Source: Flavilitoribacter nigricans DSM 23189 = NBRC 102662 (GTDB taxonomy: Bacteria; Bacteroidota; Bacteroidia; Chitinophagales; Saprospiraceae). Taken from it: a stretch of 64,000 nt of DNA. The notes under the pieces were generated by a model, which had not been told where the DNA came from, made no database searches, and was given only the letters and a program-made list of their open reading frames with translations. The DNA lies in contig NZ_PDUD01000019.1 in assembly GCF_002646595.1 (NCBI RefSeq), forward strand, positions 173,128-237,127. Reading direction: 5' to 3'. The translations under genes and the position numbers were made by a program. This document shows, one piece after another, positions 18,285-26,347 of the stretch (positions are counted from its first letter, which is position 1; each line of letters starts with the position of its first letter).

Positions 18285-19112
18285 TTATTCCACAGTCACT
18301 TCCCGCTCACTGACTGCCGATACCCCGAAGAAACCCAATACCGGTTTCCCGGCAGGATCCAGGTTTTCGAGGTTGCCGTGCAGAGCCGATGGCGGGGTAT
18401 CAAAAAGCGAACCGATAAAGGCGGTCTGATCCTGGAGATTGGTAAAAAAATCATAAGCCGCTTCGGAGATGGACAGTTGCTGCACTCGGAAGTGATCGCC
18501 GACCGCCAGTGGATCTACGTTTACCTCCAGGCCCAGGATCGGATTACCGTCTACCAGCTCGTCGCTGGCGTACAGCAGATCAAAAGGCGTATTCAGGTAT
18601 TCGTCATTCAAGAATTGTTTCCAGCGGTAATGATCGCCCTTACCCTCCGGTTCCTGAGTATCGATCTTAACGTAATAGCCTTCTTCGAAAAGTGCACTTT
18701 CCTCCTTGTATTCCGTATAGATCTGGCTGATTTCCGGTACAGGCCGGAGTAATTCCGATAGAGAAACGTATTCGTTGCCGTCGGCAGTCCGGATGTAGAG
18801 GGAATAGCTGACGCCCACTTCCCCAATCGCCATGGTGGTGTAAACACCGGACGTTTTTTCGGTTAAGGTATCGGCGAGTTCGTCGTCCGCGTACAGCAGT
18901 ACCAGTGCGCCCTGTACCGGCGGAGTAGCGGTATTGTTGAAATAATTGGCGGTGGAAGTCAGGCGTACCGACTTTTCCCCGGGCTGATCGGTCAGCCAGC
19001 CGTCTACAACTAATAGGGTATCTCCGTCGGGAACTTCCAGTTCGATAACGTCCTGGCAGGCGGTCAATACGGCCAGCATGGCAATGACGGGAAAAATGAT
19101 CTTGATCTTCAT
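18285..19112 (-). CDS. DUF4249 lipoprotein, partner of the TonB-dependent receptor
   Basis: A 275-aa lipoprotein with signal peptide ending at Cys19 (VLTACQD). The opening LEVPDGDTLLVVDGWLTDQPGEKSVRLTST and the following ALVLLYADDE are characteristic of DUF4249, a beta-rich family found on the cell surface of Bacteroidota next to TonB-dependent receptors. By analogy with SusD-like lids it may help load a substrate, but this is inference. The start is 215 bases beyond the stop of the receptor gene, same strand, so the two probably form one locus. The gap contains the purine-rich repeat at 19139-19275. Confidence 0.88.
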   Translation of the reverse strand: MKIKIIFPVIAMLAVLTACQDVIELEVPDGDTLLVVDGWLTDQPGEKSVRLTSTANYFNNTATPPVQGALVLLYADDELADTLTEKTSGVYTTMAIGEVGVSYSLYIRTADGNEYVSLSELLRPVPEISQIYTEYKEESALFEEGYYVKIDTQEPEGKGDHYRWKQFLNDEYLNTPFDLLYASDELVDGNPILGLEVNVDPLAVGDHFRVQQLSISEAAYDFFTNLQDQTAFIGSLFDTPPSALHGNLENLDPAGKPVLGFFGVSAVSEREVTVE

Positions 19113-19138
19113 GTTGATTTAATTTACAAATGAGTGAA

Positions 19139-19275
19139 TGGGGAGGAGTTGGAGACGAGGTGACTTGGAGACGGGGAGACTTGGAGACTGGGAGAGGGGG
19201 AGACGGGGAGCATTGGGTGCTCACGCCTTCTCCCGATCTCCCGGTCACCTTGTCACTTTGTCTTTCTCATCTCGT
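19139..19275. repeat. Purine-rich tandem repeat, 16-bp units, with a partly inverted right half
   Basis: Three 16-bp units starting TTGGAGAC lie head to tail at 19149-19164, 19165-19180 and 19181-19196, followed by GGGGAGACGGGGAG. The right half (about 19225-19275: CTTCTCCCGATCTCCCGG ...) is pyrimidine-rich and partly complementary to the left half, so the region could fold back. Simple repeats of this kind occur between genes in cyanobacteria and Bacteroidota. Open frames that run through it encode only SPSPPLPVSKSPR-type filler. Confidence 0.7.
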
Positions 19276-19327
19276 TCAGCAATTTGGGTGATCGATTAAT
19301 TATTCCGGCAGTATGGACGAGCCGGAT

Positions 19328-21676
19328 TTAAAAGGAAAAATTATAGGTTACATAAGGCAGGACCGATCCGAATACCGAAAAGCGCACCGCCTCGGTTTGC
19401 AGGGGATTGTCCTCGTTCTGGCGGAAAAAGATGGAATAGGCATTGCGCCGGGCGTAAACATTGTAGGCGCCGAATTCCCAGGTCCCTTTCCAGCGTTTGT
19501 CCGGATCTTTATTGGGCGTGTACTGGACGCCGATATCCATCCGGTGGTAGCTGGGAATGCGATGGGCATTCCGTTCGCCGTAGTGCGGCACCGTGATCCC
19601 GTCGTACTCGTAGCGCGAAGCGGGATAGGTAACCGGCCGACCGGTAGCGAAGGCAAAACTGGAAGAGAGGTTCCACTTTTCATTGACTTTCCAGGAAGCC
19701 GTCACGGACAGATCGTGCGTTTTATCGTAGTTGGACGGATAGTACTCATCCTCATTGATCCCCGGCACTTTGCGTTCCGAGCGCGACAGGGTATAACTGA
19801 TCCAGCCGCTTACCGCCCCGGCGGTCTTGCGCAGCGAGAGTTCCAAACCGTAGGCCCGACCGTCACCGCTCAGCAGTTCCGTTTCCAGGTGGTCACTCAG
19901 CAGGAGTTCCGCACCATCTTTGTAATCCATCAGGTTTCTGAATTTTTTATAGAATACTTCCGCGGATACCTCGTAGACATTCTGACCAAAATTCCGAAAA
20001 TACCCCAGCGCCACCTGATCCACGGTAGCCGGATCGATGTACGGATCACTGGGCGTCCAGATGTCGATGGGCGTAGCGGCCGTGGTATTGGACACCAGTT
20101 GAATGTACTGCTGCATCCGGTTGTAGCTCAGCTTGACCGAATTCTGGTCATTGATCAGGTAGTTGGCCGAGAAACGTGGCTCGGGAGCGGAAAAAGAAAT
20201 GATCTTCTCCCAGGAGTCGTAAGTGACCGTATCAATGACCGCTTCCGGACTGCTGGGCACTCCATTCTCATACAGCAGGATATCCCCTTTGCCCAGTCGG
20301 GTAAAGGCCGAAAAGCGCAGGCCGTACTGGAGGGTGAGATTGCGGAGGGGTTGGTGTTCGAAGCTGGCGTACAGCGCCGTTTCGAGTGCGTATTTATGTG
20401 GGATCTCTATTTCGTTGAAGATTGATCCCTGCCCCAGTCCGCTCGCCCGGCCGGGATGGAAACGATAGAAATTGGCTTCCCCACCGAAATCCAGCTGACT
20501 TTTCGGGCTGAGGTAATAACTGAAATCGCCCTTAACGAGATAATTGTTGATCCGGGCATTCCAGTCAAAAGCCTGGGCGCCTTCCGGCACCCCGAAGGCA
20601 TAATCGTAATCGCTGTAAATGGCGGTAAAGTTGGAGAACAGCTTGTCGGAAAAGAGATGGTTCCAGCGTAGGGAAGCACTGGCATTCCCCCAGTCGGACG
20701 CAAAATCATCGGAAAAGTTAAAGACATCTCGTCCGAAATATCCCGATAGGTAGAGTCGGTCCTTTTCGCCCAGGGTGAAATTAGCCTTGGCATTGAGATC
20801 ATAAAAGTAGACGATATTATCCCGCAGGTTCGGATTGAACTTCAGGAATAAGTGTCCGTAAGAACTCCGGCCGGCGATCATATAGGAGCTTTTATCCTTT
20901 TGGATCGGCCCCTCCAGAGTCAGGCGGCTGGCGATCGCTCCGATCCCGCCGGTAGCGGCAAATTTTTTCCGGTTGCCGTCGCGTTGCCGGACATCGAGCA
21001 CCGATGACAAACGACCGCCGTATTTAGCCGGGATCCCCCCTTTGTACAGTTTGGAATCCTTGATGGCATCGACGTTAAAAACGGAGAACAGTCCAAAAAG
21101 GTGGGAAGAATTATAGACGGTAGCCTCGTCGAGCAGGATCAGGTTCTGATCGATATTACCGCCGCGAACGTTAAATCCGGTGGCACCCTCCCCCACCGTA
21201 CTCACTCCGGGCAATAGCTGGATGCTGCGGATCAGGTCGGCTTCGCCCAATACCTGGGGAATCCGCCTGATCTGCTCGGCATTGAGTTTGTCCACGCTCA
21301 TTTCAATGCTTTCTACCTGTCGGTCTTCGGCCGTTGCCTTTACTTCCACTTCCGACATCAGGACACCTTCCGGTTCCAGTTCCAGGTCAAATGTCCGGCT
21401 CTCTCCGAGACTGAGCGGAACGGTTTGCGAACGGTATCCCAGGTAACTGAACACGACCCGGTAGTTTCCGGGATCCAGCGAAAGGGAATAAAAACCGTAG
21501 GCATTCGTGGAGGCCCCGGTTTCCGCTTCCAGCACGTAAATATTGGCGCCGATCAGCTCCTCTCCACTTACGGCATCGCGAATATGGCCGCTGAGCGTCG
21601 CTTCTTCCTGGGCCGAAGCTGCCGAGGTTAACAGCAAGAATAAAAACAGTACGGATGATCTGATAATGGGTAACAT
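19328..21676 (-). CDS. TonB-dependent outer-membrane receptor with N-terminal carboxypeptidase-regulatory-like domain
   Basis: A 782-aa outer-membrane transporter energised by TonB. A signal peptide (1-22, ending AASA) precedes a carboxypeptidase-D-regulatory-like domain (about 25-105: ATLSGHIRDAVSGEELIGANIYV). The plug (about 110-235) contains IQLLPGVSTVGEGATGFNVRGGNIDQNLILLDEATVYN, with the typical RGG and LDE elements. The remaining ~540 residues are the 22-strand barrel, rich in aromatic-ended strands, ending in a phenylalanine (VTYNFSF). At 782 aa it is shorter than SusC proteins and belongs to the group that travels with DUF4249 lipoproteins. The cargo is unknown. The gene is divergent from the small outer-membrane barrel gene at 21949. 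Confidence 0.93.
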   Translation of the reverse strand: MLPIIRSSVLFLFLLLTSAASAQEEATLSGHIRDAVSGEELIGANIYVLEAETGASTNAYGFYSLSLDPGNYRVVFSYLGYRSQTVPLSLGESRTFDLELEPEGVLMSEVEVKATAEDRQVESIEMSVDKLNAEQIRRIPQVLGEADLIRSIQLLPGVSTVGEGATGFNVRGGNIDQNLILLDEATVYNSSHLFGLFSVFNVDAIKDSKLYKGGIPAKYGGRLSSVLDVRQRDGNRKKFAATGGIGAIASRLTLEGPIQKDKSSYMIAGRSSYGHLFLKFNPNLRDNIVYFYDLNAKANFTLGEKDRLYLSGYFGRDVFNFSDDFASDWGNASASLRWNHLFSDKLFSNFTAIYSDYDYAFGVPEGAQAFDWNARINNYLVKGDFSYYLSPKSQLDFGGEANFYRFHPGRASGLGQGSIFNEIEIPHKYALETALYASFEHQPLRNLTLQYGLRFSAFTRLGKGDILLYENGVPSSPEAVIDTVTYDSWEKIISFSAPEPRFSANYLINDQNSVKLSYNRMQQYIQLVSNTTAATPIDIWTPSDPYIDPATVDQVALGYFRNFGQNVYEVSAEVFYKKFRNLMDYKDGAELLLSDHLETELLSGDGRAYGLELSLRKTAGAVSGWISYTLSRSERKVPGINEDEYYPSNYDKTHDLSVTASWKVNEKWNLSSSFAFATGRPVTYPASRYEYDGITVPHYGERNAHRIPSYHRMDIGVQYTPNKDPDKRWKGTWEFGAYNVYARRNAYSIFFRQNEDNPLQTEAVRFSVFGSVLPYVTYNFSF

Positions 21677-21948
21677 CTTGTTGGTTGTGTGATTTTAGAA
21701 TTGGAAGTATACGTTTCACTTTCCAATGAATAAATTGACCCCACAAAGATCCAGTTCATCCCACGCGCATTCGCCCGGGATTATAAATCCGTGCTTTTGG
21801 GTGAGAATCCGTACATTTTCGTTGAAAGACTCAGGGTAAGCCGCTTTCGCGGGGTATTAGGGATACCGGATCGTGCCGACTGCGGATGGATCCGGAACGC
21901 CCGGTGCCAATGGAAACCTCTTTTTACCAAACCGTAAAACAAATTCAA

Positions 21949-22542
21949 ATGAAGAAAAACCTACTCATCGGACTGCTGATCCTGGGACCGCTCGGCCTGG
22001 TGTCCGCCCAGATCACTCCTTTTACCGAAAAACTCTGGTTGAATGCCGAGCTGAACAGCCAGGGACTTTCCACTGGTTCGGAAAACGAGGGCACCGACCG
22101 CGGCGGTGGACTGGGCCTGCGGGTGGGATACGGATTTACGCCAACCTTCTCCCTCTATCTGGGTTTCACCGGAGCCGACATGAGGCCCGGCAATGATCGC
22201 AACCAAACTTACGGACTCGGTATTGCCGAACTCGGTACCCGGCTGCATTTCGGCAAAAAGCTGAAATCACCAACCTTTTATCTGGACATCAGTTTCCAAA
22301 GCACCGAAACCCGGGCGGACGAACCCGAAATTTCCTTTGCCGGTGGCGGTCTCGGTATTGGCGGCGGCCTGCTGGTGTACGTCGGGCGAAAACTGGCCCT
22401 TGATCTGGGCCTGCGCGGCACGGGAGGTAATTTTTCGGAATTCCATATTGGGGATCAGTCGGTGAACATTGACGAAGAAAATATCCGCTACGGGGTCGGT
22501 AGGCTGTCGGTGGGTTTGACTTGGTTCCCATTCCGGGATTGA
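21949..22542 (+). CDS. Outer-membrane beta-barrel protein, about 197 aa
   Basis: ATG 21949 gives a clean Sec signal (MKKNLLIGLLILGPLGLVSAQ); the frame extends upstream to 21886, but those residues are not signal-like. The mature protein has alternating strands typical of a small 8-strand barrel: GLGLRVGYGFTPTFSLYLGFTG, LGIAELGTRLHFG, FYLDISFQST, LGIGGGLLVYVGRKLALDLGLRG, and a last strand RLSVGLTWFPFRD ending close to an aromatic residue. It resembles the generic outer-membrane beta-barrel (OmpA/OmpW-like) proteins of Bacteroidota, without an OmpA peptidoglycan-binding domain. The function is unknown. Confidence 0.8.
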   Translation: MKKNLLIGLLILGPLGLVSAQITPFTEKLWLNAELNSQGLSTGSENEGTDRGGGLGLRVGYGFTPTFSLYLGFTGADMRPGNDRNQTYGLGIAELGTRLHFGKKLKSPTFYLDISFQSTETRADEPEISFAGGGLGIGGGLLVYVGRKLALDLGLRGTGGNFSEFHIGDQSVNIDEENIRYGVGRLSVGLTWFPFRD

Positions 22543-22673
22543 CCAGGCAGCCCTTTCCCGGCCTGCCCGTTAACGAATGTTTAACAGCGGGGTTTATCAC
22601 AAAAGGCGGAAAAAAGCTGTTAAAAGATAAACCATCCGGTACTCCCCCCGACCGGAAAAACTATCTCTACATA

Positions 22674-24101
22674 ATGAATATAGCAACCAGAAACTTTCCG
22701 CTTGTCCCGGGTTTCTTCCTGGGATGTTTATTGCTGCTTTCCACAAATTTGCTTTACAGCCAGACCGAATTGAGCTGGGAGACTTCCTGGGCAACCGCCA
22801 AAGAACAGGCCGCTGCTTCGGACAAGGTCATCCTGCTCAATTTTTCCGGTTCCGACTGGTGTGCCCCCTGCATCAAGATGAAGCAGGAGATCTTCGGTAC
22901 AGAAGTCTTCCGTGCTTTTGCCGCCGACCATCTGGTGCTGCTGAATGCAGATTTTCCGCGAAGGCGAAAAAATCAGCTCAGTGCCGAACAGCAGGCCCAA
23001 AATGAGCAACTGGCCGAGCAGTATAACCGTAAGGGTAGCTTCCCGATGACGGTTTTACTCCGGGCCAACGGCAGCGTACTCACGAGTTGGGAAGGGCTCC
23101 CCAGCGTGAGCGCCGAAGATTTTGTGAAAGCCATCCGGCCCCACGAGCCGGAAACCAAAGCGCCGACCACCGGGCAGACGCAGGTATTCAAACGAACACT
23201 GCTACTGATGGGTAGCCGCTTTGTCATCAGCGTTGTCGGCCAGGATCAGACGGTAGCGGAGCAGCAGATCGACGCCGCAGTAGCGGAGATCCAACGGATC
23301 GAACACCTTATTTCCAGTTGGGACGAGACCAGCCAGACCTCCGAGATCAACCGGCAGGCCGGTATTGCTCCCGTAAAGGTTGATACCGAATTACTGGAAC
23401 TGATCCGGCGCTCCCAGAAGATATCCGAAATCACCCAGGGTGCCTTTGATATCTCTTTCGGCTCTATCGATAAAGAGATCTGGCATTTTGACGGGACGAT
23501 GACCGCCCTGCCCGCACCGGATGTGGCCAAACAATCCGTTCGACTGATCAACTACCGTAACATTATCCTCGACGAGGCGGCGCAAACAATCTTCCTCAAG
23601 GATGCGGGTATGCGGATCGGCTTCGGTGCCATCGGTAAGGGCTACGCCGCGGAAAAGGCCAAAGCTGTTCTGGTAGACGCCGGTGTAACGGACGGCATCG
23701 TCAATGCCGGTGGTGACCTGACCGTTTGGGGCCACCAGCCGGATGGATCACCCTGGACGATCGGCATTGCCAATCCCGAAAATAAGCTGGATGCTTTTTC
23801 CTACCTGGAGATCTCCAATTCGGCCGTCGTCACTTCCGGTAACTACGAAAAATTCGTAGAGATCGACGGGAAACGCTATACCCACATCATCGATCCCCGA
23901 ACCGGATATCCGGTTTCCGGCCTGAAGAGTGTGACCATTATCTGCCCCAATGCCGAAATGGCCGATGCGCTGGCCACCTCGGTCTTCGTTTTAGGCAAAG
24001 AGATCGGTCTGGATCTGATCAACCAGATGCAGGGTGTTCACGCTATCCTGGTGGACGACACCGGCGAGATCAGTACTTCGACGCAGATCGAACTGCACTA
24101 A
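22674..24101 (+). CDS. Thioredoxin-like domain fused to ApbE (FAD:protein FMN transferase)
   Basis: ATG 22674 gives a signal peptide (1-30, ending LLYSQ); an upstream extension to 22521 overlaps the previous gene and is not signal-like. Residues about 31-165 form a thioredoxin-like domain with active site WCAPC (Cys63, Cys66) and a cis-Pro segment GSFPMTVLL. Residues about 175-475 form ApbE, which covalently transfers FMN from FAD to Thr/Ser of extracytoplasmic proteins; visible marks are LISSWDETSQTSEINR, AFDISFGSIDKEIW, IGFGAIGKGYAAEKA, DGIVNAGGDLTVWG and THIIDPRTGYPV. The fusion acts in the periplasm, joining thiol chemistry with flavinylation. It heads a three-gene run with the DUF4266 and DUF3570 genes, an association I recall from other Bacteroidota and Proteobacteria. 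See findings for a possible target motif. Confidence 0.92.
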   Translation: MNIATRNFPLVPGFFLGCLLLLSTNLLYSQTELSWETSWATAKEQAAASDKVILLNFSGSDWCAPCIKMKQEIFGTEVFRAFAADHLVLLNADFPRRRKNQLSAEQQAQNEQLAEQYNRKGSFPMTVLLRANGSVLTSWEGLPSVSAEDFVKAIRPHEPETKAPTTGQTQVFKRTLLLMGSRFVISVVGQDQTVAEQQIDAAVAEIQRIEHLISSWDETSQTSEINRQAGIAPVKVDTELLELIRRSQKISEITQGAFDISFGSIDKEIWHFDGTMTALPAPDVAKQSVRLINYRNIILDEAAQTIFLKDAGMRIGFGAIGKGYAAEKAKAVLVDAGVTDGIVNAGGDLTVWGHQPDGSPWTIGIANPENKLDAFSYLEISNSAVVTSGNYEKFVEIDGKRYTHIIDPRTGYPVSGLKSVTIICPNAEMADALATSVFVLGKEIGLDLINQMQGVHAILVDDTGEISTSTQIELH

Positions 24102-24287
24102 CTGAATGTTGGCCGTAAAGAAGCGCTGAGTTTGCAATAGCGCCAACCATTTCCCCCTCACACCACTAGCCAGCAGAAAATTCATTCAACCTTTAATACA
24201 GGTAGCATGCTCCTGCTCCCACATCGACTATTTTTCGCAGACTGCGATTAGGGAGTCGGGCTGTTCCTGTCAAATCAGCAACCAGAT

Positions 24288-24506
24288 ATGAGAGGATTAT
24301 TTTTTAAAGGGCTCGCCATCTTCGCCCTTTTGGCCTCCTTTTCCTGCACTTCGGTGAAGGAATACCAGAAGGCCTATCTCAACGATGCGGAAATGAATCT
24401 CGCCAATCGACCGGCGGAGCAATTCGAATCCTATTTCCAGTTCTACCGGGAAGGCGCTGCCGGCGCCAACGGTGGCAAGACCGGCGGCGGTTGTGGATGT
24501 AACTGA
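24288..24506 (+). CDS. Small DUF4266 lipoprotein ending in GGGCGCN
   Basis: A 72-aa lipoprotein: the signal peptide ends at Cys20 (LASFSC). A short helical middle (VKEYQKAYLNDAEMNLANRPAEQFESYFQFYREG) leads to a glycine-rich tail GANGGKTGGGCGCN in which the last residues hold two cysteines (69 and 71). This composition matches DUF4266, whose conserved feature is precisely the Cys-containing C-terminus. The function is unknown. The tail looks like a site for thiol chemistry, metal binding or modification by the neighbouring thioredoxin-ApbE enzyme, but that is inference. It lies 186 bases after the ApbE gene and 46 before the DUF3570 gene. Confidence 0.88.
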   Translation: MRGLFFKGLAIFALLASFSCTSVKEYQKAYLNDAEMNLANRPAEQFESYFQFYREGAAGANGGKTGGGCGCN

Positions 24507-24552
24507 TCCGACGGAAATACCATTTCTCCATTAACATCCAGACATACTCATT

Positions 24553-25770
24553 ATGAACAGATATATGCTCGCACTGATCGTCCTGGCCGGCCTGTGGCAA
24601 CTAGCTTCGGCCCAGTCGGATACCAGTGCCTACCAAAAGAAAAAGCTGCAGGTGGAAGAAGTCAACCTGCTCTTCAGTTTTTACCAGCAGGACGGCGATA
24701 ATTCGGCCGTTACCGGCGGGATCGGCAGCGAACAGCTCACCGACGCCGCTTCGGTGATCAAGGTGAAACTGAGTAAAGAGGACCGGCAAAACCGGGCTCA
24801 CGAATTTAATGTAGATCTCGGGATAGATTATTATACCTCCGCATCCTCGGATAAGATCGATCCGGCCACCATTTCTTCCGCTTCCTCCGCGGATACGCGG
24901 GTGTACCCGACCCTGTCCTGGCTCATGACCGATGAGCAAAAACGGTACCGGATCGGGGCCAGTACTTCTTTTTCGCACGAATACGATTACAATTCCTTCG
25001 GGCTGGGTTTTAATATTGCCAAATTCTCCGCGGATCACAACCGTGAACTTGGATTGAATCTCCAGGCCTATTTTGACCAGTGGCAGGTCATTTACCCGAT
25101 CGAAGTGCGCCGCAGATATCAGACGGAAAATATTTTGGGACTCACGGGTTCCGGCCGGAATTCCTTTTCGGCCTCACTGGTCTATTCGCAGGTCATCAAC
25201 CGGCGGCTGCAGGTAGCGCTGATGGCGGACGGGGTCTACCAGCAGGGATTGTTATCCACCCCCTTCAACCGGGTCTACTTTGAGGGTCAGGAACAGGCCG
25301 AAGTGGAAAAACTGCCGGACAGCCGCTGGAAGTTGCCCTTGGGTATCCGGGCCAATTATTTCCTGAGCGATTTTCTGGTCGCCCGGGCGTACTACCGCTA
25401 CTACGTGGATCAATGGGGGATCAAGGCACATACCGCCAGTCTGGAATTGCCGGTTAAGATCAATTCCTTCTTTTCCGTTTATCCGTTCTACCGGTATTAC
25501 ACCCAGACGCAGGCCGATTACTTTGCGCCCTACGGAGCACACCAGCTAACGGACACCTACTATACCAGCGATTACGATATTTCCGCGTTCAATAGCCATT
25601 TTTACGGAGCCGGTCTCCGCTACGGACCGCCCAACGGCATCTTTGACGTGAAGGCCGGAGCCGCCAGCTACGGACTGAAAATGATCGAATTCCGTTACGG
25701 ACACTACGAACGGAGCACCCAGCTGCAATCGGACATTTTTTCGATCCAGCTGAAGTTCGGCCGCAATTGA
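24553..25770 (+). CDS. DUF3570 outer-membrane protein
   Basis: A 405-aa exported protein with signal peptide 1-20 (ending QLASA). The mature part is a predicted outer-membrane barrel: FNVDLGIDYYTSASSDKIDP, VYPTLSWLMTDEQKRYRIGAS, YPIEVRRRYQ, SFSASLVYSQVINRRLQVAL, ARAYYRYYVDQWGI, SVYPFYRYYTQTQADYF, GLRYGPPNG, and the final strand IFSIQLKFGRN. These match DUF3570. The N-terminal segment FSFYQQDGDNSAVTGGIG (about 41-58) contains Asp49-Asn-Ser-Ala-Val-Thr54, close to the Asp-...-Ser-Gly-Ala-Thr context used by ApbE for FMN attachment. It is the third gene of the thioredoxin-ApbE / DUF4266 module. Only 22 bases separate its stop from that of the convergent mscL. Confidence 0.88.
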   Translation: MNRYMLALIVLAGLWQLASAQSDTSAYQKKKLQVEEVNLLFSFYQQDGDNSAVTGGIGSEQLTDAASVIKVKLSKEDRQNRAHEFNVDLGIDYYTSASSDKIDPATISSASSADTRVYPTLSWLMTDEQKRYRIGASTSFSHEYDYNSFGLGFNIAKFSADHNRELGLNLQAYFDQWQVIYPIEVRRRYQTENILGLTGSGRNSFSASLVYSQVINRRLQVALMADGVYQQGLLSTPFNRVYFEGQEQAEVEKLPDSRWKLPLGIRANYFLSDFLVARAYYRYYVDQWGIKAHTASLELPVKINSFFSVYPFYRYYTQTQADYFAPYGAHQLTDTYYTSDYDISAFNSHFYGAGLRYGPPNGIFDVKAGAASYGLKMIEFRYGHYERSTQLQSDIFSIQLKFGRN

Positions 25771-25792
25771 TCCGGCGCGGGAAAGGGATGTC

Positions 25793-26239
25793 CTACTGAT
25801 CCTGTTTTTTCAGCAGGGCATTCGTTTCCCGCATCTGATCCCGGATATCCGCCAGCAATGCAATATCTTTGGGAGTAGGTACTTTTGGATTTTTCTCATC
25901 TTCTGCGTCCCGCCGCAGGCTGTTGATGGCTTTTACTACGAGGAAGATCGTCAGAGCAATGATCAGGAAGTCGATACAGGCCTCCAGAAAAATTCCGTAT
26001 TCGATCACCACTCCGGGATCCTGCACTTTCCCCGCCGCGTCCAGCGTCGGTTCGCGTAGTACAAGTTTGAGATCCGAGATGTCCGATCCGCTGGTCAGAT
26101 ACCCCAGAGGCGGGGTCACTACGTATTTCACCAGGGTGTCAACGATCTTATTAAATGCAGCGCCGATCACTACCCCGATCGCCAGATCGATCATGTTGCC
26201 CTTAACGGCAAATTCCTTAAATTCCTGAATAAACTTCAT
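25793..26239 (-). CDS. mscL: Large-conductance mechanosensitive channel MscL
   Basis: A 148-aa inner-membrane channel that opens under membrane tension to release solutes during osmotic downshock. The N-terminal amphipathic helix FIQEFKEFAVKGNMIDLAIGVVIGAAFNKIV is the family signature; TM1 is about 15-45 and TM2 about 80-105 (ACIDFLIIALTIFLVVKAIN). A charged cytoplasmic helix closes the protein (PKDIALLADIRDQMRETNALL). The periplasmic loop is slightly longer than in E. coli. It probably has its own promoter in the 108 bases between it and the helicase gene. Confidence 0.97.
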   Translation of the reverse strand: MKFIQEFKEFAVKGNMIDLAIGVVIGAAFNKIVDTLVKYVVTPPLGYLTSGSDISDLKLVLREPTLDAAGKVQDPGVVIEYGIFLEACIDFLIIALTIFLVVKAINSLRRDAEDEKNPKVPTPKDIALLADIRDQMRETNALLKKQDQ

Positions 26240-26347
26240 GCGTGTATTTTAGTCGTGGATGCGGTCTGCCGGCCATCAATGACGGATAGCCCGATGCTCA
26301 GAATCAGCGGCAAACAGCTGCTTAAGTACCCAATAAACAACAGTTTT

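Noticed and set aside
22521-22673. N-terminal extension of the thioredoxin-ApbE gene
   Set aside because: It overlaps the previous gene and would bury a good signal peptide beginning at ATG 22674.
24102-24287. A possible riboswitch or small RNA before the DUF4266 gene
   Set aside because: Only a weak nested hairpin (GCGCT/AGCGC near 24123-24143) is visible; no known riboswitch core was recognised.
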